From: Bacteroidia bacterium
Lineage (GTDB): Bacteria > Bacteroidota > Bacteroidia > J057
Length of the DNA stretch: 64,000 bases
Assembly (NCBI GenBank): GCA_033391075.1
Contig: JAWPMV010000001.1
Coordinates: 6,448,001 to 6,512,000 of the forward strand
Reading direction: 5' to 3'
Shown: piece after piece, positions 54,255 to 61,889 of the stretch
Layout: each line of letters begins with the position of its first letter
Numbering within the stretch: the stretch's first letter is position 1
Position numbers and translations under genes: made by a program
The notes under the pieces: generated by a model
What the model was told of the DNA's origin: nothing
Seen by the model: the letters and a program-made list of their open reading frames with translations, nothing else
Database searches by the model: none

Positions 54255-54393
54255 CTCTGATTCGAACTTATCAATCCTACATTCTGGCTCTTAGCCTACT
54301 GTACTGTTCTAGTTTTGAATCAGAGGGAGAGGGAAACCAACATCCCGGACGGTTTTTTAAACCAATGACACTTAACGGATTTATCCCCTCTCC
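54255..54393 (-). ncRNA. Candidate bridge (seek) RNA of the IS110 element
   Basis: Read on the minus strand, the 5' non-coding part forms two consecutive stem-loops: GGAGAGGG/CCCTCTCC (54393-54386 with 54333-54326; 52-nt loop) and CTCTGATTC/GAATCAGAG (54325-54317 with 54263-54255; 53-nt loop). The first loop holds GTTAAG (54376-54371), complementary to CTTAAC at the left target junction (53182-53187). The second loop holds CTAAGAG (in 54296-54286), complementary to CTCTTAG at the right end of the element (54444-54450). Two looped guides, one for target and one for donor, are the known layout of IS110 bridge RNAs. The ends of the RNA are not known. Confidence 0.65.
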
Positions 54394-54483
54394 TTTTGCT
54401 GCTTATTCAAATACCACAAACTAAGAATTCTTTTCTTCCCTAGCTCTTAGGCAAGTATAGGATGACAGATTGTTTTTGTTTAA

Positions 54484-55374
54484 TCAGTGATCAAATCGCT
54501 TCAAATCTCCTCTCAAAAAGCCCCACTCAGGCGTCCTGAGTTGTTCCCCAAAATCCAGTGAATACCAGGGACCCATTTCCTCCGAATTGGGATTGGAAAG
54601 AATCTGAATCTCCTGAGCTGGCATATAACTCTGGGCAAGTAGGAAAAGCTTTTTGCCTGTAGCCTTATTTTCTGCCATATCTACTACAATAACTGCATGC
54701 CCAGGCGAACCTCCCTGAATGAATACATCTCCGATTTTCATATCCTCTGCCGATACCGATTTCAATTCTTTCTCTAAGGAAAGCGTACCCGCGTAGCTAA
54801 AAATGATCTCCATGTATTTCCAAAAACTCTTATAAGAGTCTGAAGGATTCGCAGATTGCGACCAATAACTTTTATTTCCCTTTACCACGATTCGCTTCCC
54901 TTTCCTCCACTCATTATAGTCCACCCGAAAGCCATTAGTAAAATTGAAATGGATTTTATCATATGCCTTTTGCTCATAATGATGCTCCGCCCATAGACGC
55001 ATGACAGCATCTGCACACTGATGGAGATCGCGCTTTCCTATTTCCAAATCTACCACTGCTTCATATACTCCATAGTTTCCTTTCTTTCGCTGATCATAAT
55101 AACTGACCGTTGCTCCATCTTCTTTAAGGGGAAGATTGCGGAGATAGTGAGCAAATGAATTTTCAGCTATAAGATTTCGCTCATATCCTCTCGGTAATAA
55201 AAATCGAGCCTCAATGGTTTTCCCTTCTGGATTGATGAAACTTTCTTCCTCAAGCGGCTGATCCACAGAAACTATTGCCTCATTCGCAGTATGCGATTCT
55301 TTTTCTTTTTGGGCGCAGGCGGGCAGAAAAAGGGAAATGAGCAGGAATGATATAAGCCAGGATTTATTAGCCAT
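54484..55374 (-). CDS. DUF4846 lipoprotein
   Basis: 296-aa lipoprotein (lipobox LPAC after a hydrophobic signal, Cys about 20) with the DUF4846 domain: RFLLPRGYERNLIAENSFAH (about 58), ..HQCADAVMRLWAEH.. (about 118), IHFNFTNGFRVDYNEWRKGK (about 141), and GDVFIQGGSPGHAVIVVDMA (about 215), where a His-containing GHAVIV resembles a peptidase-like core. Enzymatic role not established. It overlaps the upstream esterase gene by 8 bp, so both are cotranscribed. Confidence 0.88.
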   Translation of the reverse strand: MANKSWLISFLLISLFLPACAQKEKESHTANEAIVSVDQPLEEESFINPEGKTIEARFLLPRGYERNLIAENSFAHYLRNLPLKEDGATVSYYDQRKKGNYGVYEAVVDLEIGKRDLHQCADAVMRLWAEHHYEQKAYDKIHFNFTNGFRVDYNEWRKGKRIVVKGNKSYWSQSANPSDSYKSFWKYMEIIFSYAGTLSLEKELKSVSAEDMKIGDVFIQGGSPGHAVIVVDMAENKATGKKLFLLAQSYMPAQEIQILSNPNSEEMGPWYSLDFGEQLRTPEWGFLRGDLKRFDH

Positions 55375-56272
55375 TCTTTTTTGTGTGATTCTTGATAAAA
55401 GCTATAAGGAGATCTCGATAGCTACTCTCATCATCATAAGACATATTACGCCACAAGTCTCCATGTCCCAATTCTGCATAATGAACCTCCGCCTTGTCAA
55501 AGCCGGATTCCCGAATAGCATCTTCAAAAATACGGCAATAATTGGCGGTATTTGTATCACTCATCAATAGCATAGGAGTCTTGAGGTTTTTCATATAGCT
55601 GATAGGAGAAGCTTCCAGAAAGCCTTCCTGATTTTCCCCAAAAACTGCCTGCACATGTTCTTTCGCCAAATGACTCTGTGTTTCACTCTCCTTAAAAACC
55701 CGATAATAATCCGGAACATCATAGGTTCCTCCGATAGGAATCACCCCTTTGAACAAATCGGTATCCAGTTTCCAGTTTTTCAAATAACGAGGATCCAGGG
55801 AAATGAGACTGGCTAAATGTGCACCAGAAGAAAAACCTCCAATAATCATCTCCCGCTGCGAATATCCATACTCATCTGCTTTATCATAAAGCCATTTAAT
55901 TGCCATTGCCACATCCTCGACATGTGCCGGATGTTTTACTCCCTGACTCAAACTCGGATCTTTCCATACCGCAGAGCTCAAGCGATGCCCTATGCTGGCT
56001 ACCGCAATGCCTTCATCGGCAAGCTTTCTCGCTAAATCCATTTCCATATTGCGATCGACATAAGACCAGGCACCTCCACCAATCCAAATCAAAAGCGGGG
56101 CCTTTTTCACTTCTTTCGGCAATACAAGATTGAGTTTGTGATTGGCATCTGCTTCTCCTTCCCCCTGAAAATAGGAGAGGTCCATATATTCGGTATGCTT
56201 AGATGTTTCCTGGCAAAAACCGGGACCCAACAAAAGCAGAAGGAAGCCAAAAAGGAGAATCGTTTTTTTCAT
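55367..56272 (-). CDS. Exported alpha/beta-hydrolase (esterase)
   Basis: 301 aa with a signal peptide (1-20, ending GPGFCQ). Alpha/beta-hydrolase of the esterase/feruloyl esterase-like type: oxyanion region LLIWIGGGAWSYVDRN (GGGAW in place of the usual HGG), nucleophile Ser in GGFSSGAHLASL (about 145), catalytic Asp in MLLMSDTNTANY (about 238) and His in ELGHGDLW (about 270). Probably a carbohydrate or small ester hydrolase in the periplasm. First gene of a pair with DUF4846. Confidence 0.9.
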   Translation of the reverse strand: MKKTILLFGFLLLLLGPGFCQETSKHTEYMDLSYFQGEGEADANHKLNLVLPKEVKKAPLLIWIGGGAWSYVDRNMEMDLARKLADEGIAVASIGHRLSSAVWKDPSLSQGVKHPAHVEDVAMAIKWLYDKADEYGYSQREMIIGGFSSGAHLASLISLDPRYLKNWKLDTDLFKGVIPIGGTYDVPDYYRVFKESETQSHLAKEHVQAVFGENQEGFLEASPISYMKNLKTPMLLMSDTNTANYCRIFEDAIRESGFDKAEVHYAELGHGDLWRNMSYDDESSYRDLLIAFIKNHTKKNG

Positions 56273-56330
56273 AGGATAAGCTTTTAGGGTTATAGCTTAT
56301 TGGTAGGAGGGATATTTAATTCCTTACAAT

Positions 56331-57152
56331 TTATTTTAGAAGAATAAATTCGTCATCCCTGATGACCGTTTGAAATTCTGGTTCGGTATTTCCTTTTTTG
56401 AAAATAACCGAATATCCCTGTTGGGGTTGCTGATAGGTACTACCAGGACCAAAAGAATGAGATACAATCAGAACATTTTTATCGCCAGGGGTAAAGGAAT
56501 TGATAAAGGCCTGGGTTTTGGCATGCCTTTCAGTTTCTTCATACACAAAAAAAGTGATGTCTTTTTCTGTTACATAGGGTTTATCTAAAGCCAGTTCCTC
56601 AACGGTTTGTATACAGCGACAATACTCGCTGACGTAGATAGTATCTGCTAGTGGGATCTCCAACTTTCTAAAGGCCTCTCCAAGCTCCTGGGCCTGCACA
56701 AAGCCGCTAGGCGACAATTGCCTTGCTGTATCCGAACTACAGCTTAGGTGCCAGCCATTAGGGCCAAGGTTAAAGAGGTCATTACCTGTACGAGCTATGG
56801 CATGGCGCAGATAGATAATGTGGCCTCCAGCTAATAAGGGATTAATACTTTCTGCTCTATTGCTGATAAATACGTTTTGTTCTATTCGATTGGTTTCATC
56901 CCCTTTACTTACTACTTCCAGTACAATGCTCCCGCTGCTATCGCCTGCGATCAACAGCCCCTCAGCACTTATACTTGCCAAGCCCTCAGGCAGCAATTTC
57001 CAATCTACGTCCATATTAGCACTCAATTGAATGCTATCTCCAAAATTCAGGACCGGGATTTGGCCGGGATTCAATTCGAGGGCATCTTCTTCACAAGCGA
57101 AGAAACAAATAGAAAGGAAAAGGAGGAAAAGGCTGTGTTTGTAGTTTTGCAT
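56331..57152 (-). CDS. Lipoprotein histidine phosphatase with Ig-like N-terminal domain
   Basis: 273 aa. Signal peptide with lipobox FFAC (Cys about 20), a Big_2-like beta domain (about 30-105; DWKLLPEGLASISAEGLLIA, GDSSGSIVLEVVS), then a histidine-phosphatase domain with YLRHAIART (catalytic RHA, about 116), SPSGFVQAQELGEAF, YVSEYCRCIQTVEEL and the second His in VLIVSHSFG. The catalytic residues are present. Function of such exported phosphatases in Bacteroidota is unknown. Located 18 bp after the aminotransferase gene. Confidence 0.87.
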   Translation of the reverse strand: MQNYKHSLFLLFLSICFFACEEDALELNPGQIPVLNFGDSIQLSANMDVDWKLLPEGLASISAEGLLIAGDSSGSIVLEVVSKGDETNRIEQNVFISNRAESINPLLAGGHIIYLRHAIARTGNDLFNLGPNGWHLSCSSDTARQLSPSGFVQAQELGEAFRKLEIPLADTIYVSEYCRCIQTVEELALDKPYVTEKDITFFVYEETERHAKTQAFINSFTPGDKNVLIVSHSFGPGSTYQQPQQGYSVIFKKGNTEPEFQTVIRDDEFILLK

Positions 57153-57170
57153 AGGAAGCTTGATGAGGTC

Positions 57171-58445
57171 TTATTTAGGCGGCCCTTCTTTGGCCAGTTT
57201 TTTTATCGTTCGTACCAAATGATCCAGATCATCCAGCGAAGTATAAACGTGGGGAGAAATTCTGACTCCTTTGATATCCGGATGAGCAGTTACGGTATTA
57301 TATAATTGGTATTGATTAGTCAAAACCCTACCCAAATCCCCTGCATTCCAGTTAGTCAGTCCGAAATTGCAAATACCGCAAGCATAGCCGGGATTCAGGG
57401 AAGTGAAGTATTCAACTTCCGGGATATCTTTAAGCTTATCAGTCCAATATTTTTTCAGATATAGTAAGCGCTCCCATTTTCTTTTCGTTCCGATTCCCTG
57501 ATGAAAGCGAATGGCTTCGCCTATCCCCAACTCAATAGGGAAGGAGCGGGTTCCCAGGTGTTCGAATTTCGTGATTCGATCCTTTTCTCCTTCGGGATAT
57601 CCATACATAGGCCAGATCTTGCTGATCTTTTCTTTTTTGATATAGAGCATTCCTGTACCAAAGGGAGCTGATAGCCATTTGTGAAGGCTGGTTCCAAAAT
57701 AATCACAGCCCAAATCCGGGATCTTGAAATCCAGATTGGCAAATGAGTGAGCTCCATCGACAAGAACTTCTACTCCTTTTTCATGCGCCATTTCGCAAAT
57801 CTCGCGGATCGGCATGATCTGTCCACTCAGGTTTATGATATGACAAGCTACGATCAATTTGGTCTTGGGAGTGATTGCCGAACGGAAGCCTTCTACCATT
57901 TCCGCAAAGTCCTCACAAGGAACAGGAACAGAAATCTTATTTACCTTGATCCCATGCCTTCTCTCCCTCATGGAAAGCGTACTCAAGATACTGGGGTAAT
58001 CCTGATCGGTAGTCAGAATTTCGTCTCCTGCTTCGAAATCCATGCCTTTGATGACCACTTCCAGTGCTTCGGTGGCATTTCTCTGGATGGCTATTTCTTC
58101 TTCCGAAACCCCTGCCATATCTGCCAGTTGTCGCCTGACAGCTGTTCGCAGTCGTCCCATAACCCGCCACATGTAGTAGCCAGGAGCCTCATTCGCAAAT
58201 TGCGTATAGCGTTCTACTACTTCCTGTACGACTTTGGGATGAGGGCTTACGCCTCCATTATTCAAATTGATAAGGGTCGCGGATTCCGTATACGCTCGTC
58301 GGATTTCCTGCCAAAAATCTTCATCAGATGCATCAAATAGATCTACTCCTAATAAGGTATTAGAAGAGGCAAAAATTCCCAGTCCTGCAAAGAGGCTGGC
58401 TTTTTTCACAAAGGTTCGTCGGGAATTAGCGGAGTTGGCTGGCAT
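57171..58445 (-). CDS. Tat-exported class V aminotransferase-fold PLP enzyme
   Basis: 424 aa from the ATG at 58445. N-terminus has a twin-arginine motif, NSRRTFVKKASLFAGLGIFA, predicting export of the folded, cofactor-loaded enzyme. The fold is that of isopenicillin-N epimerase/cysteine desulfurase-like proteins: NLNNGGVSPHP (about 60), QRNATEALE, DQDYPSILST, VDGAHSFANLD with the PLP Asp and His, and the Schiff-base Lys in GTSLHKWLSAPFGTG (about 250). An upstream TTG would add ten residues before the Tat signal. Activity (epimerase, lyase or desulfurase) cannot be fixed. Confidence 0.9.
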   Translation of the reverse strand: MPANSANSRRTFVKKASLFAGLGIFASSNTLLGVDLFDASDEDFWQEIRRAYTESATLINLNNGGVSPHPKVVQEVVERYTQFANEAPGYYMWRVMGRLRTAVRRQLADMAGVSEEEIAIQRNATEALEVVIKGMDFEAGDEILTTDQDYPSILSTLSMRERRHGIKVNKISVPVPCEDFAEMVEGFRSAITPKTKLIVACHIINLSGQIMPIREICEMAHEKGVEVLVDGAHSFANLDFKIPDLGCDYFGTSLHKWLSAPFGTGMLYIKKEKISKIWPMYGYPEGEKDRITKFEHLGTRSFPIELGIGEAIRFHQGIGTKRKWERLLYLKKYWTDKLKDIPEVEYFTSLNPGYACGICNFGLTNWNAGDLGRVLTNQYQLYNTVTAHPDIKGVRISPHVYTSLDDLDHLVRTIKKLAKEGPPK

Positions 58446-58507
58446 AAAAGCAAGATAAATGCTCCGTCCCTGCAAATCAATAATCAGGGGCTTTTATCTG
58501 CCCAGCC

Positions 58508-59137
58508 CTACCAGCTACTGACAATAATCACGATGATAATGGTTTGAATACCGATGCCGATGCCATAGCCTGTCAGGACTTTTCCCAGCTTCTTCCTCAT
58601 CACCTGCCGTTCATAGCCACTGGCATACTCATGATTATTGAGGTATAAATCAGGATCGGGAAGTTGATAGGGATCTACTTTGGGAGGGATGGCTGCAATG
58701 ATACCTCCGGTAACTGCTCCCGCAAGCACACCATATCCCGGCACCGCAGAAGCGACCAGGGTTCCCCATAAGGGTCCATTTCCTTTATAGGTGGAGCGGG
58801 CATCCTCAGTACCCTGATAATAAAAACCTCGGGGATCAAGGCTTTGAAGATTGGAACCGGGCGTAGAGAAAACCAGGGTATCCGGTTGGAAATCCTGGGC
58901 AGCAAAATACTGTTTCATCCCATCTTCAAAGATGATGAGTTCTATTTTACTTTTGGCCAGTTTTATAGGTTTTGTGTTTTGCTCATCAAAAGGCGTATAG
59001 GTTACGTGATTGGCTTTGACAGCTTTTACTTTTGCCCGTATGTCCTTTGCATCTACATCTCTAAAAATAATGAGGTCTTGAGAGAAAAGAGACATTCCCG
59101 AAAAAAGGAGATAGATGATGATAAGATAAGCTTTCAT
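58508..59137 (-). CDS. Exported protein with glycine-rich membrane segments
   Basis: 209 aa from the ATG at 59137. Signal peptide (1-20, ending SLFSQ), a beta-rich domain (DLIIFRDVDAKDIRAKVKAV.., KSKIELIIFEDGMKQYF) resembling small periplasmic domains common in Bacteroidota, and two hydrophobic glycine-rich segments, LVASAVPGYGVLAGAVTGGI (about 129-148) and a C-terminal helix. Not recognised as a named family. It is 10 bp downstream of the DUF2461 gene. Confidence 0.75.
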   Translation of the reverse strand: MKAYLIIIYLLFSGMSLFSQDLIIFRDVDAKDIRAKVKAVKANHVTYTPFDEQNTKPIKLAKSKIELIIFEDGMKQYFAAQDFQPDTLVFSTPGSNLQSLDPRGFYYQGTEDARSTYKGNGPLWGTLVASAVPGYGVLAGAVTGGIIAAIPPKVDPYQLPDPDLYLNNHEYASGYERQVMRKKLGKVLTGYGIGIGIQTIIIVIIVSSW

Positions 59138-59147
59138 GGTTTGGGAA

Positions 59148-59807
59148 TTACTGTGATATAGCTTCATTTAGAAATTCGACGAGTGGGTGCATTACTTTTA
59201 ATTTTTCTGCTACTTTTTGTGCCAGTCCTTCTTTGCTCAGATCAGCATTTGGCAAACTGGTCATGGCATAAAAGCCTTTCATGCGTAGCAGTTCAATTTC
59301 CGGATGATCTTTGGGATAACCCTTGGGAGCTGTCTTCAGACTGTCCCCTTGAATACTTCCAAAAAGCTCCTGAAATTTCTTATCAGACGTTATCGCATGC
59401 AAATCTGCTGCATTCGTTTCTATAAACGCCCTAATCTTTTTCAGTTCTGCGGCTTCTGGCCTATAGCTTCCTCCGCCAAAAAAGTTTCCGTCAGGGGAAA
59501 GGTGAATGTAGTATCCGGCATAAGGTGATCTTCTTCCTCCTTTAGAGAGACTTGCTCCGAAATTGGTTTTATAAGGATCCTTGTTTTTCGAAAAACGAAC
59601 ATCCCGGAATAAGCGAAAGATTGCCTTTTTCCCTTCAATTCCTATGAGATCTGGATCAAAATCAATAATCTCATCAATCAGATCCTCCACAAAATTTCTA
59701 AAATTATCTCTGGCTTTGATATAAGCGCCGCGATTCTCATCAAACCATTCCCGATTATTATTTTGTGAAAGTTCTGTCAGGAATTTCAAGGTATCTTTTT
59801 CAATCAT
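59148..59807 (-). CDS. DUF2461 family protein
   Basis: 219-aa cytosolic protein. The family signature is clear: FLTELSQNNNREWFDENRGA (about 9-28), RLFRDVRFSKNKDPYKTNFG (about 66-85), and YAGYYIHLSPDGNFFGGGSY (about 97-116). DUF2461 is widespread but of unknown function; its Arg/Asp/Lys pattern suggests a nucleotide- or nucleic-acid-related enzyme, though this is speculation. First gene of a two-gene unit with the exported protein. Confidence 0.92.
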   Translation of the reverse strand: MIEKDTLKFLTELSQNNNREWFDENRGAYIKARDNFRNFVEDLIDEIIDFDPDLIGIEGKKAIFRLFRDVRFSKNKDPYKTNFGASLSKGGRRSPYAGYYIHLSPDGNFFGGGSYRPEAAELKKIRAFIETNAADLHAITSDKKFQELFGSIQGDSLKTAPKGYPKDHPEIELLRMKGFYAMTSLPNADLSKEGLAQKVAEKLKVMHPLVEFLNEAISQ

Positions 59808-59971
59808 GGATAATTATGTTGGAAGATTTTGATCAAATTTAGGAGAGAATAGACAAAAGCGCCAATTGAATCGAACTAAGTGCTTTGTCCTAGTTGCACT
59901 TTTTCCCAAATTTAATCTTTAGAAATTTCTTCCTCCATAACTTAATTAGCTACAAAAGCGTTTTAAAAAGT

Positions 59972-60643
59972 ATGCAAAAATATTTGATCAGTCTTTTGGT
60001 TGTAGTCCTGCTCCCTTTTGAAAATTTGCTGGGGCAAGCTGGTGAACAGTTTCATTTTAAAATAGCAAGGCTCAAATACGAGGGTGGGGGAGACTGGTAT
60101 TCAAATCCGACCTCATTGCCCAATCTGATCAGCTTCATCAATGAAAACAGCACCATTCGGGTAGCAAGCAAAGAGGATGTCGTCGAGCCGGGAGGTTCAC
60201 AAATCTTCCAGTATCCCTATGTCTATGTAACCGGGCACGGAAATCTTCAATTTTCAGATGCTGAATCCAAGAATCTGAGAAATTACCTGCTCTCCGGAGG
60301 CTTCCTGCATTTTGATGATAATTATGGGATGGATAAATACATTCGCAGAGAAATGCGAAAAGTTTTTCCGGAACTGGAATTCACCGAGCTACCCTTCAAT
60401 CACGAAATGTTTACTCAGCATTATGCTTTTGAAAAAGGATTGCCCAAAATCCATGAGCATGATGGAAAACCAGCACAAGGTTTAGCCCTCATACATGAAG
60501 GAAGAATCGTCTGCTTTTATACTGCCGAAACCGATCTGGGAGATGGATGGGAAGACCAAAGTGTACACAATGATCCCGAAGATTTACGGCAAATGGCTCT
60601 TCAAATGGGAGCAAATATTGTGGTGTATGCTTTGAATAATTAA
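59972..60643 (+). CDS. DUF4159 family exported protein
   Basis: 223 aa from the ATG at 59972; the 26 residues upstream in frame carry no signal. Signal peptide (1-22, ending LLGQ), then the DUF4159 domain: FKIARLKYEGGGDWYSNPTS (about 30), PYVYVTGHGNLQFSD (about 87), LRNYLLSGGFLHFDDNYGMD (about 107-126). The fold is a glutaminase-I-like Rossmann domain. DUF4159 proteins are typically encoded with MoxR, DUF58 and VWA genes; a MoxR/VWA pair lies opposite, convergent with this gene. Role unknown. Confidence 0.9.
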   Translation: MQKYLISLLVVVLLPFENLLGQAGEQFHFKIARLKYEGGGDWYSNPTSLPNLISFINENSTIRVASKEDVVEPGGSQIFQYPYVYVTGHGNLQFSDAESKNLRNYLLSGGFLHFDDNYGMDKYIRREMRKVFPELEFTELPFNHEMFTQHYAFEKGLPKIHEHDGKPAQGLALIHEGRIVCFYTAETDLGDGWEDQSVHNDPEDLRQMALQMGANIVVYALNN

Positions 60644-60648
60644 GAGAT

Positions 60649-60732
60649 GTGTTAGTGTGTTTGGGTTTTAGGGTGCTAGTGTTCATTAATTCAACCTACT
60701 CTAACACGCTAATACACTAACACCCAAACACG
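60649..60732. repeat. Octamer-armed palindrome, copy 5
   Basis: Left arm units GTGTTAGT, GTGTTTGG, GTTTTAGG, GTGCTAGT; complement of right arm GTGTTTGG, GTGTTAGT, GTATTAGC, GTGTTAGA. Fills the gap of 91 bp between two convergent genes and ends two bases before the stop of the VWA gene. Confidence 0.82.
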
Positions 60733-60734
60733 CC

Positions 60735-61880
60735 TTAAAAGCTTTTACCCAAAGCTTTCCTAAGGCTATCTATATTATGCGCCGAGGCAAAGATGTCTAT
60801 ATATGGCATAGCTGCTGACATGCCCATTGCTGAGGCTTCAAAATTTGGGTTGCCTGCCAGGGGGTTGAGCCAAATGACGCGTGAGGCTTTTTTGTGGATG
60901 TGCCGCATGGCTTCCTGCAAAACTTCCGCTTCTCCGGTATCCCAACCATCACTCATGATGAGGACTACGCTTTGTTTATTCAGGCAGCGATGACCATGGT
61001 CTTTTACAAATTCAGCCAGACTCGAACCGATTTGTGTTCCTCCCGACCAACCGGGTACCGTTTCCGATAAATTGTCCAGGGCTTTGTAGAAAGTGCGCTC
61101 CTGCATTTGGTCTTTGATGTGATGCAGGGAAGTACTGAAAACGAAAGTATCTATGCGTTTGTAAATGGTCTGGAAAGCATAAATAAACTGGACCAGAAAA
61201 CGGCTGTAGAGATCCATGGATTTACTGACATCACATAAAAGGACGAGCTCTACTTTTCGTTTTTTTCGCTGCCGAAAATACATATCGACAATCTCGCCCC
61301 CTCTCCGCATATTCTTCCGCATGGTCTTTCTGAGGTCAAAATTGGCCGAAGAAGGTACGGTTCGGAATCTGCGATTGAACTGCGCCGCCAGTTTTTTCGC
61401 CACCAAAATGATCAGTTTTTTGACTTCCTCCAGATCCTCTTCCGTAAAGCTGCTGAAGTCTTTATAACCCAAAGCTTCATGGGCGCTATAAGTCGCTATT
61501 TCTGCTTCCTCTTCTCCCGGCTTTCCATATAACCAGTCCTTGATTTGCTGAAGAGAAGGTGCTTGTTGCTTTTTGGGTTTATCAGCAGGCTTTTGGTTTT
61601 CTTCTCCCAATTCCTTCAGCTTGGAATCGACCGCTGCTTCCAGATTCTTCCAATAAATGGGATAAAACTCATCAAAGAGTTCTTGCTGTTTGAGACTGCG
61701 AGGTAAAACGGCTCTCAACGTAAGGCGAAAACGATCCGGATCTTTTACCGGAGTTACGGCCAGGGCTGCCAGGGCATCGGCTTCTTCTCTCGGCCCCAAA
61801 ACAAAACCTTTCTCCCGCAGAAATCTACAGAAGGATACAATGTTTGCACTAAGCGCTGTTTTGCGGGTGATGAGATCCAT
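60735..61880 (-). CDS. CoxE-like VWA-domain protein
   Basis: 381 aa, cytosolic. C-terminal von Willebrand A domain (about 200-380) with the MIDAS motif DVSKSM (about 215), GGTQIG and IMSDGWDTGE; the N-terminal part is the CoxE/MadC helical domain with a charged linker (about 100-130). With its MoxR ATPase it forms the chaperone pair that assembles or activates metal enzymes or membrane complexes in other bacteria (CoxD/CoxE). No cofactor enzyme is nearby. Nine bases after the MoxR gene. Confidence 0.92.
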   Translation of the reverse strand: MDLITRKTALSANIVSFCRFLREKGFVLGPREEADALAALAVTPVKDPDRFRLTLRAVLPRSLKQQELFDEFYPIYWKNLEAAVDSKLKELGEENQKPADKPKKQQAPSLQQIKDWLYGKPGEEEAEIATYSAHEALGYKDFSSFTEEDLEEVKKLIILVAKKLAAQFNRRFRTVPSSANFDLRKTMRKNMRRGGEIVDMYFRQRKKRKVELVLLCDVSKSMDLYSRFLVQFIYAFQTIYKRIDTFVFSTSLHHIKDQMQERTFYKALDNLSETVPGWSGGTQIGSSLAEFVKDHGHRCLNKQSVVLIMSDGWDTGEAEVLQEAMRHIHKKASRVIWLNPLAGNPNFEASAMGMSAAMPYIDIFASAHNIDSLRKALGKSF

Positions 61881-61889
61881 GGGCGAAAG

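Larger units (their letters stand above)
53187..54451 (-). mobile_element. IS110-family insertion sequence, about 1.27 kb
   Basis: Boundaries are set by a 9-bp inverted repeat CCTAAGAGC (53187-53195) / GCTCTTAGG (54443-54451), with further partial similarity inward. It contains one DEDD transposase on the minus strand, 84 bp of 3' sequence and 206 bp of 5' non-coding sequence. Removing it joins CTGTCATCGCGGCCTTAA to CAAGTATAGGATGACAG, which restores a palindrome with 7-bp arms (CTGTCAT/ATGACAG), so the element seems to have entered a REP-like repeat, a known habit of this family. An alternative view takes the 17-bp repeats at 53131 and 54451 as flanking duplications; IS110 elements rarely make such duplications. 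Confidence 0.75.

Noticed and set aside
53131-54467. 17-bp exact direct repeats as target-site duplication of the IS
   Set aside because: IS110 elements rarely make long duplications, the inverted repeats lie 39 bp inside the left copy, and the repeat is also the end of a neighbouring palindrome; more likely two copies of the same REP-like unit.
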